Shown: positions 1 to 8,961 of the stretch, one piece after another
Numbering within the stretch: the stretch's first letter is position 1
Layout of the letters: each line of letters opens with the position of its first letter
Assembly: GCF_003026495.1 (NCBI RefSeq)
Contig: NZ_PYMA01000001.1
Span: forward strand, 124,001 to 188,000
Reading direction: 5' to 3'
From: Photobacterium sanctipauli
GTDB taxonomy: Bacteria; Pseudomonadota; Gammaproteobacteria; Enterobacterales; Vibrionaceae
Length of the DNA: 64,000 nucleotides
Notes under the pieces: model-generated
What the model saw: only the letters and a program-made list of their open reading frames with translations
What the model was told of the DNA's origin: nothing
Database searches by the model: none
Made by a program: the position numbers and the translations under genes

Positions 1-1
1 C

Positions 2-1072
2 GCGCCAATTTTAGTCTTTATTTTGGTTGCGTCATCTATCGCCAACCAGAAGAAAGGCGCCCATACCAACATGAAGCCAATCATTGTGCTGTATATGTTT
101 GGTACGCTAATGGCAGCATTAACCGCGGTAACCATGAGTTTCCTTTTCCCAACCACTTTGACTCTTGTTGCCAACACCGCAAGCGCGACCCCGCCAGAAG
201 GCATCGCTGAAGTTTTGAATACCTTGTTATTCAAGATCGTTGATAACCCAGTAAATGCCCTAATGACAGGTAACTTCATTGGTATTCTTGCTTGGGCGAT
301 TGCACTTGGTTTTGCCCTACACCAAGCTAGCGATGCAACCAAGCAGGTATTCCACGACGTATCGAACGGTATCACTATGATTGTTCGTTTCGTGATCCGC
401 CTAGCACCAATTGGTATTTTCGGCCTTGTTGCCAACACCTTCGCCGAAACTGGCTTTGATGCTCTGTTTGCTTACGGTCACCTACTAGCAGTACTACTTG
501 GCTCAATGCTAATCATCGCGCTGGTTGTAAACCCAATCATTGTATTTGTGAAAACCAAAGAAAACCCATACCCATTGGTTCTTCGCTGTATCCGCGAAAG
601 TGGTATCACCGCATTCTTTACCCGTAGTTCTGCTGCCAACATTCCGGTGAACATGCAGCTATGTAAAGATCTGGATCTTCACGAAGACACTTACTCGGTA
701 TCTATTCCTCTGGGCGCAACCATCAATATGGCGGGTGCTGCGATCACCATTACTGTACTAACACTTGCTGCAGTGCACACCATGGGCATTGAAGTTGATA
801 TTGCGACAGCTGTCCTACTGAGTGTTGTAGCAGCCGTATCGGCCTGTGGTGCATCAGGTGTCGCCGGTGGCTCGCTACTGCTTATCCCGCTGGCTTGTAG
901 CTTGTTTGGTATCCCAAATGAAGTCGCAATGCAGGTTGTTGCGGTAGGCTTCATTATCGGGGTGATTCAAGACTCAGCCGAAACAGCACTAAACAGCTCT
1001 ACTGACGTTATCTTTACGGCAGCAGCTTGTAAGGGTGCCGAAGCGAAATTGACCTCTGCGGAAACTGCATAA
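2..1072 (+). CDS. sstT: Serine/threonine:Na+ symporter SstT (5' end missing)
   Basis: Inner-membrane sodium-coupled serine/threonine importer of the dicarboxylate/amino acid:cation symporter family (DAACS). The reading frame is open from the window edge; the residues before the first in-frame ATG already match the family, so the true start lies upstream and about 355 residues of a roughly 410-residue protein are present. Seen: several hydrophobic segments, '[12 protein letters not shown]' (the serine-rich re-entrant loop) and '[13 protein letters not shown]', the hallmark second loop and NMDGT-like TM7 motif, which in SstT reads NMAG. It stands alone and is followed by a strong hairpin at 1161-1190. 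Identification is confident from overall sequence character; no regulation is visible because the promoter is outside the window. Confidence 0.93.
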   Translation, partial: APILVFILVASSIANQKKGAHTNMKPIIVLYMFGTLMAALTAVTMSFLFPTTLTLVANTASATPPEGIAEVLNTLLFKIVDNPVNALMTGNFIGILAWAIALGFALHQASDATKQVFHDVSNGITMIVRFVIRLAPIGIFGLVANTFAETGFDALFAYGHLLAVLLGSMLIIALVVNPIIVFVKTKENPYPLVLRCIRESGITAFFTRSSAANIPVNMQLCKDLDLHEDTYSVSIPLGATINMAGAAITITVLTLAAVHTMGIEVDIATAVLLSVVAAVSACGASGVAGGSLLLIPLACSLFGIPNEVAMQVVAVGFIIGVIQDSAETALNSSTDVIFTAAACKGAEAKLTSAETA

Positions 1073-1160
1073 CGTCAGTATTCGTTATTAAGAGCCAGTA
1101 ACGTCGTTGATAGCAGTTCCGCTCTTAATATCAATTCGTGATGTTTTACGACTAATATAA

Positions 1161-1190
1161 AAAAATCCAGCCTTCAAAGGCTGGATTTTT
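1161..1190. terminator. Bidirectional terminator between sstT and ompA
   Basis: A near-perfect inverted repeat AAAAATCCAGCCTT-CA-AAGGCTGGATTTTT with A-run on one side and T-run on the other. It can end sstT on the plus strand and the ompA-like gene on the minus strand. Confidence 0.85.
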
Positions 1191-1236
1191 TATTTGGTAG
1201 AAAGAGAGAACAACGAATTACCCTTCCCTATCGAAC

Positions 1237-2223
1237 TTATTTCGTCATTTCAAAGCCAGGTACAAACACTTCTACACGACGGTTCTTCGCTCGACCTTCT
1301 TCCGTATCGTTTGGTGCAACAGGCTCAAGCTCACCTTTACCTTGCGCGACAATACGTGATTTATCGATACCAAAGTGTGTACCCACATACCCAGCAACCA
1401 CTGCTGCACGTTCTTCAGACAGTGTCTGGTTATACTCTTCAGAACCACGGCTATCAGTGTGGCCTACAACATATAGCTGAGTATTTGGGTAATCAACCAA
1501 TTGCTGGGCAACTGGCTGTAGCAAGTCAATATCAGCCTGAGTCAATGCGTCACTATCAAAGGCAAATGGCAAAGTTGCGCTGACTGCTTCAATTTGTACC
1601 ACCTGTGGCTGCGGAGCCGGCTCTGGCATTGGCTCTGGCTCAGGTTCAATGATTGCCACCGGTGCTGGGGCTCCCCAATGGTAAACCAAGCCTAGACCAT
1701 AGAAGTGAACATCACTTTCGCCCGGCTTATTTGCACCCTTGTCACCCACTTGGTTGTAATATTGATATTCCAATCGTGCGGAAAGATTATCGCTAAAATA
1801 GTACTCGGCACCGACACCCGCCGTTGCTGAAACACCGCTCTCATCTTGGTTGTTCACACCATTATCAGCATCGAAAATAAAACCACCGGCTTTGGCGTAA
1901 ATGTCGAAAGACTTAGAAACTTCGTAAGTAAACTTACCGACAAAATCTAGCCCTTGGACTTCGAAACCATCATTTGCATAATCAGCCTGGCCAAGGTAGG
2001 TGTAACCACCTTCCAAGCCAAACCAAGAATTCACGTTGTAACCAATAAATACGCCGCCACCCCAATCGTCTTTATCTAGGTCTTGACCTTTTAATGGCTC
2101 CTCAACACTATCAAAGCTTGTTCCACCAATACGCGCACCGACGTACCATGGATTATCCGTTGCTGCTTGAAGAGTGCCTGAAATTAAAATAGCAAGTGGA
2201 AGCAATTTAACTACGTTATTCAT
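1237..2223 (-). CDS. OmpA family outer-membrane protein (paralogue 1)
   Basis: A 328-residue outer-membrane protein with a cleavable signal peptide (cut after about residue 20, ...GTLQA/ATDNP). Residues about 21-195 form an OmpA-type eight-strand barrel with alternating aromatic strands ('NPWYVGARIG', ending '...FYGLGLVYHWG'). A proline/glutamate-rich linker follows ('EPEPEPMPEPAPQPQ', residues about 195-210), then a C-terminal OmpA/MotB peptidoglycan-binding domain with 'VVGHTDSRGSEEYN', 'LSEERAAVVAGY' and 'GRAKNRRVEVFV'. It likely anchors the outer membrane to the cell wall. A paralogue of similar size lies at 31271-32248. Monocistronic, with its own 3' hairpin. Very confident as an OmpA-family member; the exact orthologue name is not assigned. 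Confidence 0.93.
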   Translation of the reverse strand: MNNVVKLLPLAILISGTLQAATDNPWYVGARIGGTSFDSVEEPLKGQDLDKDDWGGGVFIGYNVNSWFGLEGGYTYLGQADYANDGFEVQGLDFVGKFTYEVSKSFDIYAKAGGFIFDADNGVNNQDESGVSATAGVGAEYYFSDNLSARLEYQYYNQVGDKGANKPGESDVHFYGLGLVYHWGAPAPVAIIEPEPEPMPEPAPQPQVVQIEAVSATLPFAFDSDALTQADIDLLQPVAQQLVDYPNTQLYVVGHTDSRGSEEYNQTLSEERAAVVAGYVGTHFGIDKSRIVAQGKGELEPVAPNDTEEGRAKNRRVEVFVPGFEMTK

Positions 2224-2439
2224 AACTTACTGTCCCTATTTATTATATCGATCCAAGTCTTTTAGACATGCCACTACATAAATAGGTGTAGAACAAGAAT
2301 TACCACTTTCCAAATATTTGGACTAAATATGATTGAAAAATAAGCAGCAAGTTCAAAATATTTGCTGCCTAACTTTGGAATGATGTTTATTAACCAGCTT
2401 GTCAGTATTATTTGCCAGTTATTTAATTATCAGTTCAAC

Positions 2440-2871
2440 CTACTGTTCAGCCATTGCCTCTGCGGTTGCGTCTTCTACCGCTAAAAACAAATAGTCGACT
2501 TCGCCTTTTGGTGACGTCATCGGGTTGAGCGTGACATTCTGGTACATATATGGCGCTTGCTGAGTAATAGGGCGAACATTCCGGCACTTAAACAGGTACG
2601 GTCTCTGTCGCCAAATCAGGAAGCTGCGGCACCCTAATTCAAATACAGGTTTGGTTTTGGCTTCAAACCACGGCTGGGGGATTTCAGGGAAAAGCTCAAA
2701 TATACTTTTGCCTATCGCCTCATGGGATTGCTTGCCGCTATGGTGGGTCATAAACCCATTCCAGACATGAACGGTATAGTTTCGATCTAAGACAACCAGG
2801 CCAACATCAACGTGCTGAACCATATCCACCATCCAATGAAACTGTTCGAATTCTGCTGGTAATGACAACAT
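2440..2871 (-). CDS. PAS-domain signalling protein
   Basis: A 143-residue soluble protein that is essentially a single PAS domain: 'DVGLVVLDRNYTVHVWNGFMTHHSG' style opening (residues about 22-45), then 'IGKSIFELFPEIPQPWFEAK'-like text typical of PAS helices and a C-terminal beta-sheet 'VDYLFLAVEDAT'. There is no kinase, GGDEF or HTH output domain, so any signal must pass to a partner. It starts 2 bp after the stop codon of the CheC-like response regulator gene at 2874-3893, so the two are surely co-transcribed. Inference: the PAS protein senses a ligand or cofactor and works with that regulator in chemotaxis or a related phosphorelay. The ligand cannot be read from sequence. Confidence 0.8.
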   Translation of the reverse strand: MLSLPAEFEQFHWMVDMVQHVDVGLVVLDRNYTVHVWNGFMTHHSGKQSHEAIGKSIFELFPEIPQPWFEAKTKPVFELGCRSFLIWRQRPYLFKCRNVRPITQQAPYMYQNVTLNPMTSPKGEVDYLFLAVEDATAEAMAEQ

Positions 2872-2873
2872 GA

Positions 2874-3893
2874 TTAATCCCCATCCATTAAATAAGCCAA
2901 TTTGTTATCCAATAAAGGCAGCGACTCATCGACGAACATCAACAATAAGTCACATTTAATCTCGGTGCCTTCAATGCCGTAACTGACTTCAAATGTCATG
3001 GTGCGACGCCAATTTCCTTCGGTTTTTTCAATCATGTTTTCTATCGGGGTATGTTGCCCCAATACTACCGGGTGGCTTTGGAAGAATTTCACCTCAGCTT
3101 GCTGGCCTAACCCTTTCAAAAAAGAGCCAACCAAAATATTGCTCACGTCCATTAACAGCTCAAGTTCGGTATCACTGCCTTCAACCGTTGGGTAATTCAT
3201 CAACCCCACCAAGTCATGCACACTGGCATCGCTAAGCAATACCAATGCCTCGCCAGCAATCCCTTCCCCACTAAAGCCCTGACAAACACCCGACATCGTG
3301 CTGCTTGTCGCTAAGTGGCGCATCGTCATGTGCAGTTCGCTAACCTCAAACACATTTACGTTTGGCAATGGTAAATTAACGAAGACGTCGAAATGGCGGG
3401 CAAGTGAGTCTGCCGCACGACCAATCGCCACGTTAGCCACTTCCAGATAGACATCGCGCCTTCTTAGCGCAGGGGTAGTGACACGTTGGATTACCGCGTC
3501 AAAATTTGGCTCTGCCGGCGTAAGTAACGATTGCAGCAACGTTTTTAGGTGGGCTTTATCAACCGGCTTTTTAAGGAATTCGATGGCACCCAATGCTTTC
3601 ACACGGGCTTGAGCCTGTGGCTGAATGTCGCCAGACACAACAATCACTTTGGTGTCATGGCTATATTGACCGCTTAGGCGCTGCTGTAATGCTTCCAGTG
3701 TTTGGTAGCCATCCATCTCTGGCATGGTCAAATCCAAAAACATCAAGTCGATGGGCTTACTGCCAAGCACCTCAAGTGCTTCCCGCCCGTTAACCGCAAA
3801 AGTCACCTCGGCTTCAATAGAAGACGGCAAGGCTCTTGCCATCTGCTTTCTTGCCAATGCTGAGTCATCACAAATAAGTATCGATGTCGCCAT
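2874..3893 (-). CDS. Response regulator with CheC/CheX-like phosphatase domain
   Basis: A 339-residue two-domain protein. Residues 1-125 are a CheY-like receiver: acidic pocket 'ILICDDSALARKQ', phospho-acceptor Asp in 'LMFLDLTMPEMDGY', conserved Thr/Ser in 'VIVVSGD' and Lys in 'IEFLKKPVDK'. Residues about 145-335 resemble the CheC phosphatase fold: the first helix carries 'LEVANVAIG' (Glu-x2-Asn) and the second 'LMDVSNILVGSFL', where the expected Glu is Asp. CheC proteins dephosphorylate CheY-P, so this is probably a phosphorylation-regulated phosphatase or sink. The ATG at 3893 is chosen over the upstream in-frame codon at 3908 because it has GGGGAA at good spacing. It is the first gene of a two-gene operon with the PAS protein. 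Confidence 0.85.
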   Translation of the reverse strand: MATSILICDDSALARKQMARALPSSIEAEVTFAVNGREALEVLGSKPIDLMFLDLTMPEMDGYQTLEALQQRLSGQYSHDTKVIVVSGDIQPQAQARVKALGAIEFLKKPVDKAHLKTLLQSLLTPAEPNFDAVIQRVTTPALRRRDVYLEVANVAIGRAADSLARHFDVFVNLPLPNVNVFEVSELHMTMRHLATSSTMSGVCQGFSGEGIAGEALVLLSDASVHDLVGLMNYPTVEGSDTELELLMDVSNILVGSFLKGLGQQAEVKFFQSHPVVLGQHTPIENMIEKTEGNWRRTMTFEVSYGIEGTEIKCDLLLMFVDESLPLLDNKLAYLMDGD

Positions 3894-4183
3894 TATTTCC
3901 CCAATCAAGCTTGTGACAAATGAATCCGATATACCTAAGTTATTCCTAATAACCTTGGCTTATACGTTTTTGTAGTAAGGATCCATTCCTAGCACATCAT
4001 AACAGCAGAACAGTGCACGGTCTGTACAAAATGCATCAAACCCACGTTTTGTAAGGGTTAGTGGCGAATAATTGACTCTTTTCGTAACAAAAAAATTCAC
4101 CGAAATGCGGTTTCAAATACCGTGAATGAACAGTAGAATGCAAAGCATTATCAAATATTGTTTTATAGCGGCCCGAAACACTT

Positions 4184-5674
4184 ATGAAAGCGCATGGCTT
4201 AAACCCAGACAGCCACTCTCAGCCAACTGTCGGCATTATTGGCGGTGGCATCGCCGGCTCAACAATTGCTCTACGATTAGCGGAGCTTGGGATTAAAGTC
4301 GAACTCTTTGAGGAAGGAACAAGCTTGGTCAATGGGCCGCCGATTTGCCACCTGCATGCTGGGGGTAACCTTTACCGCGAAATTTCTGATGAGCAATGCA
4401 TCACTCTGCTAAAGCAGTCTATTGATACTTTGCGCGTGTTTCCGCATACCGCAAATATCCGGCCAACTGTCATTGCAATCCCGAGCCATGATAAAGGCTG
4501 TCCAGATGCTATTCTGCCACGCCTGAATCAACTACAAACGGTTTACCAGCAGTTGATTGATGACGACCCGGCAAATGAAGTACTGGGCAAACCTGAGCAC
4601 TACTTTAAGCTGTATGAGCGTGAAGCCCTTGAGTCTCTGGCAACCAAAGCAAATCCCCAATCTCCGAGCTCACTTGATGACTGGATGATCCCCGTTGCGA
4701 AAAATTTGGATTTCGACAAGTTCAAGTTCCCGCTGGTACTCGTTCAAGAGTATGGCTTAAGCGTATTCAGACTCGCCGCCACGGCTAATCTTGCCCTGGA
4801 ACAGTTAGCCAGCTGCCGTGTGAATACCCAAAGCAAGGTGCTGGATGTCAGCTTCTCGGACGACACGATGTGGGACATCGAATACCAAGCCTACGACAAT
4901 GAAAAAAGTGATCATGTCACCCGCCGTTGTCAGGTTGATTACTTGGTCAATGCGTGTGGTTTCCAAACCGGTACTATCGATGATATGGCCGATCTCAAGC
5001 GTTCGCGCCTTGTTGAGTTCAAAGCCGCTTATGTTACCCATTGGCAGGAATGTGATGGAATTTGGCCTGAGGTGATTTTCCATGGTGAACGTGGCACGCC
5101 CGATGGCATGGCGCAGCTCACGCCTTATGCCGATGACTACTTCCAACTTCATGGCATGACGGAAGACATTACGCTATTCAAGCAAGGCTTGGTTGGCTCC
5201 ACCAGCTGCAGTGCTCAACCTAAGCTAGAGCAGCGCTTTATTAAGAAAATTAAGCAGGGATGGGATCAATCACTGATTTCACAACGCTCGGAGCGTGCTA
5301 TCTCTCATATGTCTCGCTTTTTGCCTGCATACCAAACAGCCACCGTTGGAGGCAAACCGCTATTTGGCGCGCAACAAATCCCAGGCGATGATCCGACACT
5401 TCGTGCCGCAGATGTCTCTTTCGACGGTAAGCACTATGCCCGCACCGAAATCGTAAAAGCGTCTTCAGCCCTTTCGGCCGCTGACAGTGTTCTTGAGCAA
5501 TTAGTACAACACGGACTTGTCACTCATTCAGGCTTGCCTCAAACCCTTGGGGATAGCTTCAAGGTGACGGCGTCACTTAGTTCTAAAATGGTCGAGAGTA
5601 AAGCAATCTCCCTTACCCAAGAGCGCCAATACCCGGCAGCACTGGCAAAAGTGGTGGCTTACCCTCATTTATAA
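4184..5674 (+). CDS. FAD-dependent oxidoreductase (DAO-like)
   Basis: A 496-residue flavoprotein. An N-terminal Rossmann dinucleotide-binding motif is clear at residues about 17-35 ('VGIIGGGIAGSTIALRLAEL', GxGxxG followed by the acidic strand end 'VELFEEG'). A conserved 'PPICHLHAGGNLYREI' follows, and a second nucleotide-binding-like strand near 'DYLVNACGFQTG'. The C-terminal half has 'SRFLPAYQTATVGGKPLFGAQQIPG', reminiscent of the FAD pyrophosphate region of D-amino-acid-oxidase-fold enzymes. The substrate is unknown. No signal peptide, so presumably cytoplasmic. It is preceded by about 275 bp without a gene and its 3' end overlaps the convergent cupin gene by 10 bp. Confident as an FAD oxidoreductase, not on the reaction. 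Confidence 0.82.
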   Translation: MKAHGLNPDSHSQPTVGIIGGGIAGSTIALRLAELGIKVELFEEGTSLVNGPPICHLHAGGNLYREISDEQCITLLKQSIDTLRVFPHTANIRPTVIAIPSHDKGCPDAILPRLNQLQTVYQQLIDDDPANEVLGKPEHYFKLYEREALESLATKANPQSPSSLDDWMIPVAKNLDFDKFKFPLVLVQEYGLSVFRLAATANLALEQLASCRVNTQSKVLDVSFSDDTMWDIEYQAYDNEKSDHVTRRCQVDYLVNACGFQTGTIDDMADLKRSRLVEFKAAYVTHWQECDGIWPEVIFHGERGTPDGMAQLTPYADDYFQLHGMTEDITLFKQGLVGSTSCSAQPKLEQRFIKKIKQGWDQSLISQRSERAISHMSRFLPAYQTATVGGKPLFGAQQIPGDDPTLRAADVSFDGKHYARTEIVKASSALSAADSVLEQLVQHGLVTHSGLPQTLGDSFKVTASLSSKMVESKAISLTQERQYPAALAKVVAYPHL

Positions 5675-5985
5675 AATACAGCCAGCCAGATAGTTTCGCT
5701 ATCTGGCTTGGTCCAGCTCACCTGATGGCGTTGGTGAGCTGAAATAATAATATGGTCACCCGCTTTCATCTCAACTTCACGCATCCCCTCTTCGAATAAC
5801 AACTTTGCTTCTCCTTGCAACACCATTACCCATTCATGCTCTTCTTGGTCATACCATTCATCACTGGGTGTCGTATGCCCTTTTGAAACGATACGCTCAA
5901 TACGAACACTGCCCGTTGAAACGATATCCTCAAACAGCTCCTGTGGTAATTGGCTAGGTATATTGGCAAAGATGTTATTCGTCAT
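5665..5985 (-). CDS. Small cupin-domain protein
   Basis: A 106-residue single-domain cupin. Motif 1 reads 'EEHEWVMVLQGEAKLLFE' (His/Glu metal ligands expected here) and motif 2 'MKAGDHIIISAHQRHQVSW' (G-D-x6-H-x-H). Such stand-alone cupins bind metal or small ligands; many are of unknown function. The gene converges on, and overlaps by 10 bp, the FAD oxidoreductase gene, so the two transcripts are antisense at their ends. The fold assignment is confident; no function can be named. Confidence 0.82.
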   Translation of the reverse strand: MTNNIFANIPSQLPQELFEDIVSTGSVRIERIVSKGHTTPSDEWYDQEEHEWVMVLQGEAKLLFEEGMREVEMKAGDHIIISAHQRHQVSWTKPDSETIWLAVFYK

Positions 5986-6082
5986 TTCAGCTTCTCATTT
6001 AAATAAATGCGAGGTTAAGTAAAATAAAAGCAACGCATATCACTGCATCGCTTTAAATACCTAAGTCTAATGCATAATTTGC

Positions 6083-6550
6083 TTATACGATGACTTCAGT
6101 TACCACTTCTGTCTTAACAGAGTTAGCGATAAAGCAATTGGTATGGGAAAGATGGTGCATTTTCTCTAGCTGCGTTAATGTCGGTTGGCGGTCACCAGAG
6201 AACGTTATTGTTGGTCGAAGGATCACCTTGGTGATCGACGATTTACCATCGTCTCCTTCCTCCAGAAAACCAACAGCATGATCAATGTACTCATCAATGA
6301 CATATTTCTGTTTTGCCGCAATAGAAAGAAAAACCAACATGTGACAACTAGAAAGCGCTGCGATAAAGGCTTCCTCTGGGTCGACATTTTGCTCGACCGA
6401 ATACGGCATCGGCACAACATGTGGCGATGGCGAAGCAGGCACCGTTAGCCCACCATCAAATTCCCAAACATGCGCACGGCTGTATTTGTTATCACTAAAC
6501 GTCTCATTTTCGTTTCGATTCCAACGAATCATGGCAGTGTGTTGTGACAT
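6083..6550 (-). CDS. OsmC family peroxiredoxin-like protein
   Basis: A 155-residue OsmC/Ohr-superfamily protein that would reduce organic hydroperoxides using two cysteines. The pair is visible: 'ALSSCHMLVFLSIAAK' (peroxidatic Cys, about residue 69) and 'LSHTNCFIANSVKTEV' (resolving Cys, about residue 139), both in the exact family context. The length is normal. The ATG at 6550 has GAGGG at suitable spacing. It lies 29 bp behind the PhzF-like gene and is the last gene of a GNAT-phzF-osmC operon on the minus strand. Confidence 0.9.
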   Translation of the reverse strand: MSQHTAMIRWNRNENETFSDNKYSRAHVWEFDGGLTVPASPSPHVVPMPYSVEQNVDPEEAFIAALSSCHMLVFLSIAAKQKYVIDEYIDHAVGFLEEGDDGKSSITKVILRPTITFSGDRQPTLTQLEKMHHLSHTNCFIANSVKTEVVTEVIV

Positions 6551-6579
6551 CCTTCATCCCTCAATTTATTCACCGTTTA

Positions 6580-7371
6580 CTAAACAAATATCTTTCCATG
6601 TAGATACATGACACCAAACCCCGATACCACAACCCGATCTTCCACTAAGTTGCAATAAAGAACACCACCACGCTGGGAGGCCTGATAGGCAATTAATTCT
6701 GTTTTATTCAGTTTTTCAGACCAATACGGTGCAAGGCCTGAGTGAATAGAGCCCGTTACCGGGTCTTCATCTCCCCCGCTGGCAGGCCAAAAATAGCGAG
6801 AGACGAAATCGTACTCCTCTGATTTCGCGGTAACCACTACATCAAAAGGAGCCAGTTGCTTAAGTTGCTCAGACTGATAACGGACATCCAGCACTTCATG
6901 CTCTGATGCCATCACAGCAAAATAGGCTTGGCGATTCTTCAACACCTGCACAGGTTTTATCGATAAGCCTTCAAGTAGCGGCGATGGTAATTCGGCTACA
7001 GGCTCTGGGCATTGATTAGGGAAGCTCATCTCTATCCTGCCATCTTCCAACTGATTGACGGTTAGGGTACCAACTTCCAAAGTAGAAAATTCGATTTCTC
7101 CTTGGTAACCAAGGTGGTTGAACAGCACAAATGAAGACGCCAATGTAGCATGACCACAGAAGTCAATTTCAGTCAGTGGTGAAAACCAACGAATCTCATA
7201 CTTGCCAAGCTCAGTCTGCTTAATAAAAGCCGTTTCAGAGAGGTTATTCTCCGATGCAATTTTCTGCATCAAACTTGGCGCTAACCACTCTTTTAGCGGC
7301 ACCACTGCAGCAGAGTTACCTTTAAACTGCTGCTGGGTAAATGTATCAATGACAAATATCTCTAATTCCAT
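6580..7371 (-). CDS. PhzF family isomerase/epimerase-like protein
   Basis: A 263-residue member of the PhzF/YddE family (diaminopimelate-epimerase fold, two pseudo-symmetric lobes). Seen: N-terminal 'FVIDTFTQQQFKGNSAAVV', catalytic Glu in 'SENNLSETAFI' (about residue 45), 'IRWFSPLTEIDFCGHATLA' and the second-lobe loop 'GGDEDPVTGSIHSGL'. In phenazine producers PhzF isomerises trans-2,3-dihydro-3-hydroxyanthranilate, but no other phz genes are in the window, so this is a generic homologue with unknown substrate. It sits between a GNAT gene (25 bp upstream) and osmC (29 bp downstream). Confidence 0.9.
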   Translation of the reverse strand: MELEIFVIDTFTQQQFKGNSAAVVPLKEWLAPSLMQKIASENNLSETAFIKQTELGKYEIRWFSPLTEIDFCGHATLASSFVLFNHLGYQGEIEFSTLEVGTLTVNQLEDGRIEMSFPNQCPEPVAELPSPLLEGLSIKPVQVLKNRQAYFAVMASEHEVLDVRYQSEQLKQLAPFDVVVTAKSEEYDFVSRYFWPASGGDEDPVTGSIHSGLAPYWSEKLNKTELIAYQASQRGGVLYCNLVEDRVVVSGFGVMYLHGKIFV

Positions 7372-7396
7372 GAGGATGCTCTCTCCCTAACGAAGG

Positions 7397-7825
7397 TTAT
7401 TTAATTCTATGATGCATTTCTATTAGCTGATGAGACCCAACAGTCTCGGCATCTTTAATATACTGATAGCCGAGCCTCTCATAATAACAGCGTAAATAAT
7501 GATGAGCATAAATGTGAATTGACTCGACATTTTTCTCTCGCGCAAAAGCCATCATCGCCTTTATCACCCAAGTTGCCACCGAAGCGCCTCTGTATGGTGC
7601 CAATACCGCGACTCTTGCCATATGGGCTTGGTTACTGTCGTCAATGGTAAGGCGTGCTGTCGCGACTAGCGAATCTTGGTCTGTCACCAATGCATGGTAG
7701 GAGCCTTGATCTAAACCATCAAGGTCGAGCTCTAAGGGGATTGCTTGCTCCTTTACAAATACCTGGCGGCGTATCATCTGAGATTTTGTAATCAGCGCTT
7801 CGCTATTTCCTATTTCAATATCCAT
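7397..7825 (-). CDS. GNAT family N-acetyltransferase
   Basis: A 142-residue acetyl-CoA-dependent acetyltransferase. The central acetyl-CoA-binding motif is seen as 'ARVAVLAPYRGASVATWVI' (motif A, a degenerate R/Q-x2-G-x-G/A), and motif B as 'IHIYAHHYLRCYYERLGY', with the Tyr that usually serves as general acid. The substrate is unknown. It is the first gene of a three-gene minus-strand operon with the PhzF-like and OsmC genes; the mix suggests detoxification or small-molecule modification, but that is inference. Confidence 0.85.
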   Translation of the reverse strand: MDIEIGNSEALITKSQMIRRQVFVKEQAIPLELDLDGLDQGSYHALVTDQDSLVATARLTIDDSNQAHMARVAVLAPYRGASVATWVIKAMMAFAREKNVESIHIYAHHYLRCYYERLGYQYIKDAETVGSHQLIEMHHRIK

Positions 7826-7888
7826 CTGTCATTAATGTTCCATCATTGTTTGTAACTTCGTCAGCGATGTGTTCGCTTATCCATCTCA

Positions 7889-8788
7889 TTAGAAATAATG
7901 AGAAATGGTTAAATAACGAGTTCTGATATGCTCAATCAGCAGCTTTACCTTCTGTGGTGGCTGACGCGTAAACGGGTACACAGCGTAAATCCCGAGCTTT
8001 TTGCCGACAAGCTCGGGAAATATATCCACCAGCTGGCCATTGCGAAAGTCGTGATACACCAAGCAACGGGGAACATAGGCAATACCATGTCCACCTAATG
8101 CCGCCTTACGTAGCGCGGTCGCATTATCCGTAGAAAAGCTACCTGTGACTTTGACGATATAGTTTCCTTCTTCGCCTTTAAACTCCCAATCGGTCGCCCC
8201 CGTCGTCTGATAGGCATATTTCAAACAGTTATGTTGAGTGAGATCTTCCGGGTTTAACGGCTTACCGTTGCGGGCGATATAAGAAGGTGAGGCACATACC
8301 ACCCATTGAGAGTCCAGGATATGGCGGGCAATCAAGCTAGAGTCTTCTAGATAACCAGTCCGGATCACCAGGTCATAGCCACCATCAACCAGATCCACGA
8401 AACGGTTATCGAGTGACATATCTACCGTCAGCCCCGGGTGCATGTTGCAAAACTCGGCCACAGCATCGGCTAAGATCAAGTCTCCCGAAATAGTCGGCAC
8501 CGACATTTTAATATGACCGCTAACATTCTCACCAAAGCCTGAAACAGCATCCATAGCTTCCTGCGTGGCTTGCTTCACATTTTTGGCACCATGCATTAAC
8601 GCCTTACCTGCCTCCGTCAAGGTTAATTTACGCGTTGTTCGATATAATAGCTGAACGCCTATCTCCTCCTCTAACCTCGCAATTCTTTTGCTAACCACTG
8701 AGTTTGTAAGGCTATTTTGCTCCGCAACCTTACTGAAACTGCCCAGTTCTACCACCTGTGAAAACAAAATTAAGTCATCTGCACGCAT
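7889..8788 (-). CDS. LysR family transcriptional regulator, divergent from lactate operon
   Basis: A 299-residue LysR-type regulator. Residues about 1-60 form the winged HTH ('LILFSQVVELGSFSKVAEQN', 'SVVSKRIARLEEEIGVQLLYR'); residues about 90-295 form the periplasmic-binding-protein-like effector domain ('GHIKMSVPTISGDLILADAV', 'YDLVIRTGYLEDSSLIAR', 'GHGIAYVPRCLVYHD'). It is transcribed away from the lactate permease gene across a 173-bp shared region, the usual layout for a LysR activator and its target. That it controls lactate use is inferred from position only; the AaeR/CrgA-like subgroup it resembles controls many pathways. Confidence 0.9.
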   Translation of the reverse strand: MRADDLILFSQVVELGSFSKVAEQNSLTNSVVSKRIARLEEEIGVQLLYRTTRKLTLTEAGKALMHGAKNVKQATQEAMDAVSGFGENVSGHIKMSVPTISGDLILADAVAEFCNMHPGLTVDMSLDNRFVDLVDGGYDLVIRTGYLEDSSLIARHILDSQWVVCASPSYIARNGKPLNPEDLTQHNCLKYAYQTTGATDWEFKGEEGNYIVKVTGSFSTDNATALRKAALGGHGIAYVPRCLVYHDFRNGQLVDIFPELVGKKLGIYAVYPFTRQPPQKVKLLIEHIRTRYLTISHYF

Positions 8789-8961
8789 TATATTATGTCA
8801 TTTTTGGAATTAATCATTTTCATTATTTCCCTATATTAATAAAAATGAAAGGAGTAAATTCACACCCTGTTAACACCGAGATCACAAACACAATAATTAG
8901 AAAAACTTCATCAGCCCCTTTTTAAAGGATGAATGAACAATACCTGTACGAGGATGTACCA

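Noticed and set aside
1194..1583. 129-codon plus-strand frame antisense to ompA
   Set aside because: It lies entirely over the OmpA C-terminal coding region and its terminator; a shadow of strong codon bias.
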